A stretch of DNA of 64,000 nucleotides from positions 164,127 through 228,126 of the forward strand of contig JAFQSY010000049.1 in the NCBI GenBank assembly GCA_017409265.1, read 5' to 3'. Positions 8,333 to 17,314 of this stretch are shown here, piece by piece. The DNA is from Clostridia bacterium (lineage in GTDB: Bacteria > Bacillota > Clostridia > Oscillospirales > Acutalibacteraceae). The position numbers and the translations under genes are program-made. Positions within the stretch are counted from its first letter, which is position 1. Every line of letters begins with the position of its first letter. The notes under the pieces are model-generated. The model saw nothing but the letters and a program-made list of their open reading frames with translations. It was not told the DNA's origin and did no database searches.

Positions 8333-9706
8333 ATGGCAAACGAACTCAAGAAAAAATACGGTCTGCTTACTGCTATTTGTATGGTTGTCGGCATCGTTGT
8401 CGGAAGCGGCGTATTTTTCAAAGCAGAAGCAATCCTCAACAAAACAGGCGGAAACCTTAAAATCGGTATTCTTGCATGGATAATCGGCGGCGTTATAATG
8501 ATTATCTCCGCTTACACTTTCTCCATCCTTGCAACAAAATACGAAAAAGTCAACGGCGTTGTTGACTATGCCGAAGCAACCATCGGCGAAAAATACGGAT
8601 ATGTTATCGGTTGGTTCTTAAGCACAATTTATTATCCCACCCTTACCATGGCACTTGCATGGCTTTCTGCAAGATACACTCTCGTTGTTTTCCAGGGTGA
8701 CAGCGCTGACCCGACAAGCGGCATGTGCTTTGTTCTTACTGCATTTTATCTTATCGGCAGCTATGCTCTTAACACTCTTTCACCCATTATTTCGGGTAAA
8801 TTCCAGGTTTCAACAACATTTGTAAAGCTTGTTCCCCTGCTCCTTATGGGCGTTGTAGGAACAATTTACGGCATTACAAATGAGAACGGTGTTCTTGTTG
8901 AAAACTTCTCCACTGTTGTTAATCAGGTTCCTGCAAGTGAAGCAATTTTCACAGCAGTCTGTGCAACCGTTTTTGCTTATGAAGGCTGGATTATTGCTAC
9001 ATCAATCAACGCAGAACTTAAAGACGGCAAAAAGAACCTTCCCAAAGCCCTTGTTATCGGCTCTCTTATAATTGTTGCAATCTACGTTCTTTATTACGTA
9101 GGTCTTGCAGGCAGCATCAAGAACGCAGACATGATGGCAAGCGGTCAGGCAGCTGCAAGAAATGCTTTCGGCGCTGTTTTCGGCAAAGCAATGGGTACCG
9201 GCATCTTTGTTTTCGTTATCGTTTCATGCCTCGGCACTCTTAACGGACTTATGCTCGGCTGCACAAGAGGTATCTATTCTATCGCAAGTAGAGGCAGAGG
9301 CCCTGCTCCCCACATCTTCGGATATCTTGACAAGCACACAAACATGCCCGGCAACTCATCAATTCTTGCTCTTCTCCTCTGCGCTGCATGGCTTGTTTAT
9401 TTCTATTTTGCAAACCTCAACGGCTCAACCGCTGCCGCTCTCAAGATGTTTGCATTCGATCCGACAGAGCTTCCCATCGTAACAATTTATCCTTTCTATA
9501 TTCCCATTTTCTTCAAGATGTTCTTTGATAAGTCACTTCCCGCATTCAAGCGCTTTGTTGTTCCTGCTCTTGCAATCGCAGGCAGCTTGTTTATGGTTGT
9601 TGCTGCATTCGTTGCTCATAAAGCTGAAATTCCCGGATATCTTATTATATTTGCAGTTATTATGGCACTCGGCCTTGGCTTCATGAAGAAAAAGAAAGTT
9701 GCTTGA
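8333..9706 (+). CDS. APC-superfamily amino acid permease
   Basis: A 457-residue membrane protein with about twelve hydrophobic helices. The first helix carries MVVGIVVGSGVFFKAEAIL, the unwound substrate-binding Gly-Ser-Gly segment of the APC superfamily, and helix 6 has TVFAYEGWIIATS, the FAYEGW form common in LAT/SteT-type transporters. It should carry an amino acid across the cytoplasmic membrane by proton coupling or exchange; the substrate cannot be read from the sequence. The start follows AAAGGGGT. The next gene begins only 27 bases later without a visible terminator, so the two may be co-transcribed. Confidence 0.9.
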   Translation: MANELKKKYGLLTAICMVVGIVVGSGVFFKAEAILNKTGGNLKIGILAWIIGGVIMIISAYTFSILATKYEKVNGVVDYAEATIGEKYGYVIGWFLSTIYYPTLTMALAWLSARYTLVVFQGDSADPTSGMCFVLTAFYLIGSYALNTLSPIISGKFQVSTTFVKLVPLLLMGVVGTIYGITNENGVLVENFSTVVNQVPASEAIFTAVCATVFAYEGWIIATSINAELKDGKKNLPKALVIGSLIIVAIYVLYYVGLAGSIKNADMMASGQAAARNAFGAVFGKAMGTGIFVFVIVSCLGTLNGLMLGCTRGIYSIASRGRGPAPHIFGYLDKHTNMPGNSSILALLLCAAWLVYFYFANLNGSTAAALKMFAFDPTELPIVTIYPFYIPIFFKMFFDKSLPAFKRFVVPALAIAGSLFMVVAAFVAHKAEIPGYLIIFAVIMALGLGFMKKKKVA

Positions 9707-9733
9707 ATTTCGACACGAAAGATCCGATGAATT

Positions 9734-10963
9734 ATGAAAAACACCAACGATGAAAAATCAATCGCTGAAGAATCCTCGAAACAAACGCAAAAAAAAGATG
9801 AGGACAGCGGCAGCATAACGTTTTCTTTCACAAAGAAAACCTTCAGATACATCGCCGCAATCGTAGCTCTAATTATTCTTTCTTATTGGGGACTCAACAA
9901 TACTGAAAAGCTTTCCTCAATTTTCAGCGGTATTATGGCGCTCATTGAGCCATTTATTATCGGTTTTTGTATCGCCTTTGTTATCAATGTTTTAATGCGT
10001 CCGATAGAAAGACTCTGGGACAAACTCTCAAAAAAGAAAAACAGCAAAATCGCTCAAAAGCTGAAAAGACCTGTCAGCCTTATTTTGAGTGCACTGCTGA
10101 TTTTCGGTATTGCATTTGCTTTGCTTTTCATGGTTATTCCCGAGTTTAAAAACACCTTTGAAACAATCGCAAAAGCATTCCCTTCATACATTACAAAAAT
10201 CGAGGGTTGGCTTGCAACTGCCGTTAGCTTTGCAGAAAACCACGGTTTCACACTTCCTGATTTTTCTTTTAACTATGAGAAAATCATGGATGTTGTCGGC
10301 AATGCAATCAACAGCAGCGGAATTGTTGATAAAACACTTGATATTACAGGCTCAATTGTTACCGGAATCGTTAATTTGGTAGTTGCCCTTGCCTTCTCAT
10401 TTTATTTGCTTGCACAGAAAGAAAAGCTTGCGGCAGCAGCAAAGAAAACACTTTTTGCGTTCTACCATAAAAGAAAGGTTGAAAAGTTCCTTGATTTTAT
10501 CGAGTTAACTGACCAGACCTTCACTAACTTTGTTTCGGGTCAGCTTATGGAAGCGGTTATCATCGGAATTTTGTGCTTTATAGGCATGCTTATTTTCCGC
10601 ATGCCTTATGCGGCAGTTATATCTGTTCTGGTCGGTTCAACTGCTCTTATACCTGTTTTTGGTGCTTTTATCGGAACGGCAATCGGTGCATTCCTCATTC
10701 TTTTTGTCAGCCCCATGAAAGCAATATGGTTTGTTGTTTTCATTGTTATTCTTCAGCAACTTGAAGGAAATCTTATTTATCCGAAGGTAGTCGGCAAATC
10801 AGTCGGTCTTCCCGGAATATGGGTGCTTGCTGCAGTTACAATCGGCGGCAACATGCTCGGTGTTGCTGGAATACTTATCAGCGTGCCTGCATGTGCAGTC
10901 CTTTATACCCTGCTCCGACAGGAAGTCTACGGAAAGCTGAAAAAGAAAAAGATTATATTATAA
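9734..10963 (+). CDS. AI-2E family (PerM/YdiK-type) membrane protein
   Basis: A 409-residue protein with an acidic, Lys-rich cytoplasmic N-terminus (about 35 residues), a first pair of helices, a soluble segment at roughly residues 115-205, and a C-terminal block of helices. The signature near the C-terminus, FVVFIVILQQLEGNLIYPKVVG, is diagnostic for the AI-2E transporter family. Members have been linked to autoinducer-2 export or Na+/H+ antiport; neither can be decided here. The ribosome site is weak. It may be translated from the permease transcript. A strong hairpin terminator follows. Confidence 0.88.
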   Translation: MKNTNDEKSIAEESSKQTQKKDEDSGSITFSFTKKTFRYIAAIVALIILSYWGLNNTEKLSSIFSGIMALIEPFIIGFCIAFVINVLMRPIERLWDKLSKKKNSKIAQKLKRPVSLILSALLIFGIAFALLFMVIPEFKNTFETIAKAFPSYITKIEGWLATAVSFAENHGFTLPDFSFNYEKIMDVVGNAINSSGIVDKTLDITGSIVTGIVNLVVALAFSFYLLAQKEKLAAAAKKTLFAFYHKRKVEKFLDFIELTDQTFTNFVSGQLMEAVIIGILCFIGMLIFRMPYAAVISVLVGSTALIPVFGAFIGTAIGAFLILFVSPMKAIWFVVFIVILQQLEGNLIYPKVVGKSVGLPGIWVLAAVTIGGNMLGVAGILISVPACAVLYTLLRQEVYGKLKKKKIIL

Positions 10964-10966
10964 TTA

Positions 10967-11008
10967 AAAACCGTTATGAAATCTCAAATGAGAAATCATA
11001 ACGGTTTT
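10967..11008. terminator. Bidirectional hairpin terminator
   Basis: A 13-base-pair stem (10967-10979 with 10996-11008, AAAACCGTTATGA/TCATAACGGTTTT) with an inner TCTC/GAGA pairing lies between converging genes, with T-rich flanks on both strands. Confidence 0.85.
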
Positions 11009-11014
11009 CTTATT

Positions 11015-11761
11015 TTAATAAAGTATTCTTTTCAGTTCATCAGCAAATTTCTTCGGGTCAACATTTGAAAGTGCATGTGCATCGGTACCCAGATTAAAAA
11101 CAACACCGACTTCTTTACCGATGTGGAAGTAGCGGTTAAAGAAAGCATGGTCGCCGAAAATTGCGGGAACATTGAGTTCCCATGCAATTTCTTTTTTATG
11201 AGCTTTTTCCATTATATCGCCGATTTCATTATCCTTGAATGCTCTTGTTACATCATGAAAGTCATCAAAGGCTTTAACATAGCCTGCCATAAAGGGATGG
11301 GCAAAGCAATCCGCTCTTCCGCTTTCAATAACACCCTCCATAATTGCAAGCATATGCTCTGCATAAGCTCTGGGAGTTTTCGCTTCCGGATGCTCCCAAT
11401 AATCCTGATGGTAATGGTTGGTAGTATAGAGCCTGTAATCAAGAGAGTTATCGCATGCAATATCATCTGCAAATTTATTTATTCCATAGGATGAAAGCTC
11501 TGCACCAATAAGCACCTTAACGTTTCTTTCAAAGCCGTCAAGCTCTCGCGTGAGGTCGTATCTCTGTTGGGCAACGGCATTGGGCTTATGAGGATAGTTG
11601 TGGTCTGTCAGAGCAATTATTTCAAGACCTGCCTCATCGGCGGTTTTAACAATATCCCGTGCAACCATTTCGGGCTTTGCGCAACGAGAAAAATTGGTGT
11701 GAATATGCAGATTCCACCTTGCAAGCTCGTCTATATCGTATGTTTTATCATGAAAAAACAT
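11015..11761 (-). CDS. PHP-domain metal-dependent phosphoesterase
   Basis: A 248-residue soluble protein with the PHP motif set: NLHIHTNFSRC (His-x-His), ALTDHN, an internal GAELSS Glu, DCFAHPF and LGTDAH. These supply the three-metal site of the polymerase/histidinol-phosphatase fold. Family members dephosphorylate nucleotides or sugar phosphates; the substrate here is unknown. The ATG lies 2 bases after tatD, so it is the last gene of the leftward operon Gfo/Idh-nagB-metG-tatD-PHP. A bidirectional terminator closes the operon just downstream. Confidence 0.88.
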   Translation of the reverse strand: MFFHDKTYDIDELARWNLHIHTNFSRCAKPEMVARDIVKTADEAGLEIIALTDHNYPHKPNAVAQQRYDLTRELDGFERNVKVLIGAELSSYGINKFADDIACDNSLDYRLYTTNHYHQDYWEHPEAKTPRAYAEHMLAIMEGVIESGRADCFAHPFMAGYVKAFDDFHDVTRAFKDNEIGDIMEKAHKKEIAWELNVPAIFGDHAFFNRYFHIGKEVGVVFNLGTDAHALSNVDPKKFADELKRILY

Positions 11762-11763
11762 TT

Positions 11764-12534
11764 TTATAACTCCAATCCGAAAAGTGTATTTGCGTTCTTT
11801 CTTGTCAGGTCAAGGATTGCCTGAGCGCTTGTCCCTCTTATCCCGGCAATAACCTCTGCAGTATATGGAATAAACGATGAATCGCAACGTTTGCCTCTGA
11901 AAGGTACAGGTGTCATATAAGGGCAGTCGGTTTCAATAAGCAGCATATCATCAGGAACAATCTCTGCAACCTCTCTGGGCCTTCGTGCATTTTTAAAGGT
12001 AACAGCACCGCCAAGACCGATATACATGCCGAGCTTTACAACTTCCTTTGCCATTTCAGCAGAGCCCGAAAAGCAATGCACAACACCCTTCGGCTTATAT
12101 CTTTTGAGAAGATTCATTGTGTCCTCATGTGCCTCTCTGTCATGAATAATAACAGGCAAGTCCAGCTCTTTAGCAAGAACAAGCTGCTGTTCAAAAACCA
12201 TCTGCTGAATATCCCGCGGAGAAAAATCATAGTGATAATCAAGTCCTATTTCGCCAACGGCAACGCATTTTTTCTCCATACAAAGTTTTTTCAGCACGGA
12301 AAGATAACCGCTTTTACATTTATCGGCTTCATGAGGATGAACACCGCAGGCAGCATAGACAAAATCAAATTCATCTGCAAGCTCAAGGCTTGTCAACGCA
12401 GATTCCATATCGCTTGCACAGTTTATGATACCGCAAACGCCCCGCTCGGGCAGGGCGTTTACAAGCTCTTTGCGGTCATCATTAAACGCTTCGCTGTCAT
12501 AATGTGAATGACTGTCAAAGATATTATTATACAT
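11764..12534 (-). CDS. tatD: TatD-family metal-dependent hydrolase
   Basis: A 256-residue TIM-barrel amidohydrolase-fold protein; homologues act as 3'-5' DNA/RNA exonucleases (E. coli TatD) or D-aminoacyl-tRNA deacylases. Metal ligands are visible as FDSHSHYD at the N-terminus, GEIGLDYHYD, VIIHDREAHED, VVHCFSGS and IETDCPYMTP near the C-terminus, the complete TatD signature set. It sits 3 bases after metG; metG-tatD adjacency is common in Firmicutes and other bacteria. Expression is expected as part of the metG operon. Confidence 0.95.
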   Translation of the reverse strand: MYNNIFDSHSHYDSEAFNDDRKELVNALPERGVCGIINCASDMESALTSLELADEFDFVYAACGVHPHEADKCKSGYLSVLKKLCMEKKCVAVGEIGLDYHYDFSPRDIQQMVFEQQLVLAKELDLPVIIHDREAHEDTMNLLKRYKPKGVVHCFSGSAEMAKEVVKLGMYIGLGGAVTFKNARRPREVAEIVPDDMLLIETDCPYMTPVPFRGKRCDSSFIPYTAEVIAGIRGTSAQAILDLTRKNANTLFGLEL

Positions 12535-12537
12535 AAT

Positions 12538-14472
12538 TTATCTTACCTTACTTCCTGCAGGAACTCCGTCAACAAAGATAACCTTAACATCATCTTCGCC
12601 GACATCAGCTGCAAGAATCATTCCCTGACTCTCAACGCCGCAGAGAACGGCAGGCTTGAGATTTGAAACAAGAATAACGCTCTTGCCGATGAGTTCTTCA
12701 GGCTTATACCATTTTGCGATGCCCGATGCAACCGTTCTGGGGTCGCCCGTGCCGTCATCAAGAGTAAGCTTGAGAAGCTTCTTTGCCTTCTTTACGGGTT
12801 CACATTCGGTAATTTTAGCAACTCTGAGGTCAACCTTTGCAAAATCGTCAATTCCGATTTTTGCAACGCCCTGAATTTCTTCCTTAAGAGGATTTACGGG
12901 GTTTGCAGCCTCTTTTGCGGCTTCAAGCTCTGCAAGCTCCTTTTCAAGGTCGATTCTGGGGAATATAATATCCCCCTTAACAACCGTATATGTTGCTTCC
13001 TTGCCGAAAACGCCGCATTCGCTCCATTTAATTTCTTCGGTGATGCCGAGCTGCTTTCTGATTTCGGGAGCAGTCGAGGGCATAAACGGTGCAATAAGAA
13101 CAGAGATAATTCTGATGCTCTCACAAAGATTATACATAACCTCTGCAAGTCTTGCCTTACTCGACTCTTCCTTTGCAAGAGTCCAGGGTGCGGTTTCATC
13201 AATATATTTGTTTGTTCTTGAAATAAACTTCCAGATATTTGTAAGTGCAACAGAGAAGTTGAGCTTATCAAGCTCTTTTTCGGCATCTGCAGCAGTCTGT
13301 GCTGCAAGTGCCTTTAAATCTTCGTCAAAGTCCCCTGCTTCTCTTTCAGCAGGAACTGTTCCGCCGAAATACTTCTGTACCATGGCAACGGTTCTTGAAA
13401 CGAGATTTCCGAGGTCATTTGCAAGGTCTGAATTTATACGGTTGATAAGATTTTCGTTTGAGAAAACACCGTCTGAACCGAAAGCGATTTCACGGAGAAG
13501 ATAATAACGAAGCGCATCGACGCCGTATCTTTCTGCAAGAATAACGGGGTCAACAACATTACCCTTGGACTTACTCATCTTGCCACCTTCAAGAAGCACC
13601 CAACCGTGACCGTAAATCTTTTCCGGAAGGGGCTCATCAATTGACATGAGGAATGCAGGCCAATAGATGGTATGGAAACGGATAATATCCTTGCCGATAA
13701 GGTGAACATCGGCAGGCCAGAATTTCTTATAAAGGGTATCGTCCTCCGAACCGAAGCCAAGAGCGGTTATATAGTTTGTAAGCGCATCAAGCCATACATA
13801 GATAACATGATCCTCATTAACGGGAACGGGAATACCCCACTTGAATGACGAACGGGAAACACAGAGATCCTGAAGACCGGGCTTAATGAAATTATTGACC
13901 ATTTCGTTCTGTCTGCTTTGAGGCTCAATAAATCCGGGATGGTCTTCATAATATTTAAGAAGCTTATCGGCATAGGCTGACAGCTTGAAGAAATAAGCTT
14001 CTTCACGCTCTTTTGTTACAGGTCTGCCGCAATCGGGGCATTTGCCGTCAACAGCTTGTGTTTCTGTCCAGAAGGATTCGCAGGGCTTGCAGTAAAGACC
14101 TTCATAATGGCCCTTATAAATATCACCCTTTTCATACATCTTGGTGAATATCTTCTGAACTGCCTTTTCATGGTATTCATCGGTTGTTCTGATAAATTTA
14201 TCGTTAGAAATATTCATCAGATTCCAGAGATCCTTGATACCTGCAACGATTTTATCAACATACTCCTTGGGAGTCACGCCTGCTTCTTTTGCCTTATCCT
14301 CAATCTTCTGACCGTGTTCATCAGTACCTGTAAGGAAAAAGGTATCATATCCCTGGAATCGCTTGTAACGTGCCATTGTATCGGCTGCAACGGTTGAATA
14401 AGTGTGACCGATATGAAGCTTATCCGAGGGATAATAAATAGGCGTTGTTATATAGAAAGTTTTTTTGTCCAT
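12538..14472 (-). CDS. metG: Methionyl-tRNA synthetase
   Basis: Charges tRNA-Met. The 644-residue protein has the class I HIGH motif (residues 20-23), a knuckle with two Cys-x-x-Cys pairs for zinc (CKPC and CPDC, about residues 127-147), and the KMSKS loop at 298-302. After the anticodon-binding helical domain, residues from about 540 form a C-terminal EMAP-II/Arc1p-type tRNA-binding domain (DFAKVDLRVAKI, LVSNLKP, GMILAA), which mediates dimerisation in bacterial enzymes of this length. The ribosome site AAGAGGT precedes the ATG. It sits between nagB (23 bases) and tatD (3 bases). No T-box leader is visible in the short upstream gap. Confidence 0.98.
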   Translation of the reverse strand: MDKKTFYITTPIYYPSDKLHIGHTYSTVAADTMARYKRFQGYDTFFLTGTDEHGQKIEDKAKEAGVTPKEYVDKIVAGIKDLWNLMNISNDKFIRTTDEYHEKAVQKIFTKMYEKGDIYKGHYEGLYCKPCESFWTETQAVDGKCPDCGRPVTKEREEAYFFKLSAYADKLLKYYEDHPGFIEPQSRQNEMVNNFIKPGLQDLCVSRSSFKWGIPVPVNEDHVIYVWLDALTNYITALGFGSEDDTLYKKFWPADVHLIGKDIIRFHTIYWPAFLMSIDEPLPEKIYGHGWVLLEGGKMSKSKGNVVDPVILAERYGVDALRYYLLREIAFGSDGVFSNENLINRINSDLANDLGNLVSRTVAMVQKYFGGTVPAEREAGDFDEDLKALAAQTAADAEKELDKLNFSVALTNIWKFISRTNKYIDETAPWTLAKEESSKARLAEVMYNLCESIRIISVLIAPFMPSTAPEIRKQLGITEEIKWSECGVFGKEATYTVVKGDIIFPRIDLEKELAELEAAKEAANPVNPLKEEIQGVAKIGIDDFAKVDLRVAKITECEPVKKAKKLLKLTLDDGTGDPRTVASGIAKWYKPEELIGKSVILVSNLKPAVLCGVESQGMILAADVGEDDVKVIFVDGVPAGSKVR

Positions 14473-14495
14473 TGTTTTTTACCTCTTTAGAAAAA

Positions 14496-15218
14496 TTAAA
14501 GGAGCGCTGCTGCAGCCTCATCAAGGAAGATAACAGCATCTTCGTGCTGCTGAAGAACAGATGCAGGACAATGAGGTGTAACGGGACCCTTAATCATAGC
14601 TTTGACTGCTTCTGCTTTTGACGCGCCTGTTGCGATAAGAACAATCTTCTTTGCCTTCATAATTGAACCGATGCCCATTGTCATTGCATATCGGGGCATG
14701 GGAATATCGTCAAAATAGATTGAGTTCGCCTCAATTGTGCTGTCTGTAAGCTTAATCTTATGACTTTCGCCTGTAAATTCATCAGCAGGCTCATTGAACG
14801 CGATGTGACCGTTTCTGCCAATGCCGAGAAGCTGAATGTCAATTCCGCCCTTTGATGCGATGTCAGCTGCATAGCGTGCGCTTTCCGCTTCGGGGTCTGC
14901 TGCATTGCCGTCAAGGAAGCCGACGTTATCAAGATTGAGGTCAAGCTTTGAGAAAAGATTCTCAATCATGAATGTGTAATAGCTGTTTTTGTGGTCTTTG
15001 GGAAGGTCGCAGTATTCGTCAAGATTGAATGTTTTAACATCTTTGAATGAAACCTTGCCTGCTGCATACTGCTCTGCAATATAGTTGTAGGTCGGCACGG
15101 GCGTTGCACCTGTTGCAAGGCCGAGAACGCAACCGGGCTTTTCATTAACAAAATCACAGAAAAGCTTACCTGCTGCCTGACCGATTTCTGCATCGTTCTT
15201 AAAAATTCTGATATCCAT
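14496..15218 (-). CDS. nagB: Glucosamine-6-phosphate deaminase
   Basis: Converts glucosamine-6-phosphate to fructose-6-phosphate and ammonia, linking amino-sugar breakdown to glycolysis. The 240-residue protein has the short Firmicute-type length. Visible signatures are GLATGATPVPTY for phosphate binding, FNLDEY with the catalytic Asp, and GIGRNGHIAFNEP with the ring-opening His. It lies 17 bases after the Gfo/Idh gene and 23 before metG. No nagA is present in the window, so catabolic context is incomplete; a co-transcribed oxidoreductase may feed a modified amino sugar into it. Confidence 0.96.
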   Translation of the reverse strand: MDIRIFKNDAEIGQAAGKLFCDFVNEKPGCVLGLATGATPVPTYNYIAEQYAAGKVSFKDVKTFNLDEYCDLPKDHKNSYYTFMIENLFSKLDLNLDNVGFLDGNAADPEAESARYAADIASKGGIDIQLLGIGRNGHIAFNEPADEFTGESHKIKLTDSTIEANSIYFDDIPMPRYAMTMGIGSIMKAKKIVLIATGASKAEAVKAMIKGPVTPHCPASVLQQHEDAVIFLDEAAAALL

Positions 15219-15235
15219 AATTAATAAACCCTCTT

Positions 15236-16300
15236 TCAGGAAATTTTTATTTCGCTATGACTGTCTGATGAATCGTAAATCGCTTGTAAAATCTTTGATG
15301 TTTCGACTGCATAGTCAATATATTGTTGGTTTTTATCGCCTGTTTTTATACATCTGATGAAATCATTGATTTCATTTTCATACATATCTGTTTCTCTTGC
15401 AGAAACCTTTGTTTCGGTAAGCATGCCGTTTTTAACCGACCAAAGTCTGAAATCCGAGCAATAACTCAGGCGGATACCCGCTTTATCGCCCATAAAATCT
15501 ATAAACATCTCGTCTTCGCCGACATTCTGTGCCCATGCTCCGTTAAAGCTGATAACGGGACCCGTAGTTCTGACAAGACCGACAACAGAATCGTCAACAT
15601 CGTATGTTCCGTTCATATCGGCAGTTTCGGAAGCCCACATTCCTGTGTAAACATAATTTTTGATATCCTTGCCGAGCTTACAGAAAGCTTCACCCGATGC
15701 CGACAAAGGTTTCGGGTCACCGCAGCAATACATAATCAAATCAATGAAATGAACACCCCAGTCGATAAGAGCACCGCCGCCTGATTTTGCTTTTGTTGTA
15801 AAATCTCCGCCTATGCCGGGGATTGAACGGTGCTTACGGAAGGATGCATATGCGTGATAAACCTCGCCGAGCTCACCGGCGTCAATAAGCTCACGGATTT
15901 TCATAACATATGTGTTAAATCTGTTAACTACACCAATGTTAAGAATTTTGACTGTTTCATGGGCAACATTCTGCATTTCAAGAGCCTCGGAAAGTATTCT
16001 TGCAGCAGGCTTTTCACAAAATACATGCTTGCCCGCCTTAAGAAAATCAATAGCTATTATTGAATGAAAATCATTATGAGTACAAACAGAAACAGCATCA
16101 ATCTCGGGATCATTGAGAAAATCATGATAATCCGCAACTGCAGTTCCGCAGCTATATTTTTCAACACATTTCTCTGCTCTTTCAAGAATAATGTCACAGA
16201 AATATTTGATTTCCACCTCTTCGTTTTTCATATAGGCGGGAATATGAGCCGCATTGGCAATGTTGCCGCAGCCGATAACCGCAACTTTCATTTTAGACAT
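15236..16300 (-). CDS. Gfo/Idh/MocA-family NAD(P)-dependent oxidoreductase
   Basis: A 354-residue sugar or inositol dehydrogenase-type protein. Residues 4-17 (KVAVIGCGNIANAA) form the Rossmann dinucleotide loop, CEKPAAR near residue 97 is the family EKP motif, and the C-terminal half contains GGGALIDWGVHFIDL with the Asp/His pair used in catalysis. The substrate is not determinable. It is the first gene of the leftward operon and divergent from two TIM-barrel isomerase genes, a pairing seen in inositol and uncommon-sugar pathways. A clear GGAGGT site precedes the ATG and a promoter lies further upstream. Confidence 0.92.
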   Translation of the reverse strand: MSKMKVAVIGCGNIANAAHIPAYMKNEEVEIKYFCDIILERAEKCVEKYSCGTAVADYHDFLNDPEIDAVSVCTHNDFHSIIAIDFLKAGKHVFCEKPAARILSEALEMQNVAHETVKILNIGVVNRFNTYVMKIRELIDAGELGEVYHAYASFRKHRSIPGIGGDFTTKAKSGGGALIDWGVHFIDLIMYCCGDPKPLSASGEAFCKLGKDIKNYVYTGMWASETADMNGTYDVDDSVVGLVRTTGPVISFNGAWAQNVGEDEMFIDFMGDKAGIRLSYCSDFRLWSVKNGMLTETKVSARETDMYENEINDFIRCIKTGDKNQQYIDYAVETSKILQAIYDSSDSHSEIKIS

Positions 16301-16343
16301 TTGATAATACCTCCATTATGAAGTCTATAATAATACAAATAAT

Positions 16344-16371
16344 AATATACCACAAAAATAAAAAATGTAAA
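16344..16371 (-). promoter_or_regulatory. Predicted promoter of the Gfo/Idh-nagB-metG operon
   Basis: Minus-strand TTTACA (16366-16371) and TATATT (16344-16349) with a 16-base spacer. It is back to back with the promoter for the rightward isomerase genes, leaving 18 bases between the two -35 elements. Confidence 0.5.
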
Positions 16372-16389
16372 GTTAATTATAAAAAAAAC

Positions 16390-16418
16390 TTGCTAAATGA
16401 TGCAATGTTTGTTATCAT
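16390..16418 (+). promoter_or_regulatory. Predicted promoter of the isomerase gene pair
   Basis: TTGCTA (16390-16395) and TATCAT (16413-16418) with a 17-base spacer, about 38 bases before the start codon of the first TIM-barrel gene. Confidence 0.5.
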
Positions 16419-16456
16419 TAATTTAAAACATAAACTTTTAAAAAGGAGTTTTTAAT

Positions 16457-17299
16457 ATGGGCAGATTTCCTATCGGTGTTATCATCGACAGCTTCAGAAC
16501 AGACATCACAACTGCAGTAAAAAAAGCAGCTTCAGTAGGTGCGCAAGGACTTCAGGTTTATGCAACCCGAGGTGAAATGGCTCCTGAAAACATGACTGCT
16601 GCAAAAATTGCCGATTTCAAAAAGCTTGTTTCGGATAACGGACTTGTTATCTCCGCTCTCTGCGGCGACCTCGGCGGCGGCGGATTCAGCTTTGCTGACA
16701 GAAACCCCGAAAAGATTGAAAAATCAAAGAGAATTATCGACCTTGCAAAAGAGCTTGATACCAATGTTGTTACAACACACATCGGCGTTGTTCCCGAAGA
16801 TAAAAATCACGACAGATACAAAGTTATGCAGGAAGCATGCTTTGAGCTTTCAAGATACGCAGACAGCATCGGCGCTCACTTTGCAATTGAAACAGGTCCA
16901 GAAACCTCGGCAAATCTTAAGGAATTTCTTGATTCTCTCGGCTCAACAGGCGTTGGTGTTAACCTTGACCCCGCAAACCTTGTTATGGTAACCGGCGACG
17001 ACCCCGTTAAAGCAGTTTATAATCTTCAGAGATACATAGTTCACACCCATGCAAAAGACGGAAAACAGATTTTTTATAAGGATCCTGAGATTGTTTACGG
17101 ACTTAAGAAAGATGTTATAATAACAGAAGACTCATTTATTGAAGTTCCTCTCGGTGAAGGCAGCGTTAAGTGGGTTGAATACCTCAATGCACTCGAAGAT
17201 ATCGGATATAAGGGCTTTCTTACAATCGAGAGAGAAGTTGGCGACGACCCCGAAAAGGATATCAGATGCGCAGTTGAATTTCTTAAGAAACTCGGTTAA
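16457..17299 (+). CDS. Sugar phosphate isomerase/epimerase-family TIM-barrel protein
   Basis: A 280-residue protein of the xylose-isomerase-like (AP endonuclease 2) superfamily. The beta-strand ends carry candidate metal ligands: AIETGPE, GVNLDPANL, VHTHAKDG and LTIEREVG, in the usual Glu/Asp/His/Glu order. Members isomerise, epimerise or dehydrate sugars and inositols. The ATG follows AAAAGGAG and the gene is followed after 15 bases by a second member of the same superfamily. Together with the divergent Gfo/Idh gene it probably belongs to a pathway for an uncommon sugar or cyclitol; the actual substrate is unknown. Confidence 0.88.
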   Translation: MGRFPIGVIIDSFRTDITTAVKKAASVGAQGLQVYATRGEMAPENMTAAKIADFKKLVSDNGLVISALCGDLGGGGFSFADRNPEKIEKSKRIIDLAKELDTNVVTTHIGVVPEDKNHDRYKVMQEACFELSRYADSIGAHFAIETGPETSANLKEFLDSLGSTGVGVNLDPANLVMVTGDDPVKAVYNLQRYIVHTHAKDGKQIFYKDPEIVYGLKKDVIITEDSFIEVPLGEGSVKWVEYLNALEDIGYKGFLTIEREVGDDPEKDIRCAVEFLKKLG

Positions 17300-17314
17300 T
17301 CAAGGAGATAAAAA

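Noticed and set aside
14473-14495. T-box or other tRNA-sensing leader before metG
   Set aside because: The gap to nagB is only 23 bases and contains no room for a T-box structure; none is seen before the operon start either.
15323-15784. A 153-codon plus-strand frame
   Set aside because: It is antisense to the well-supported Gfo/Idh oxidoreductase, and its product is a Cys/His/Ile-rich sequence with no family resemblance.
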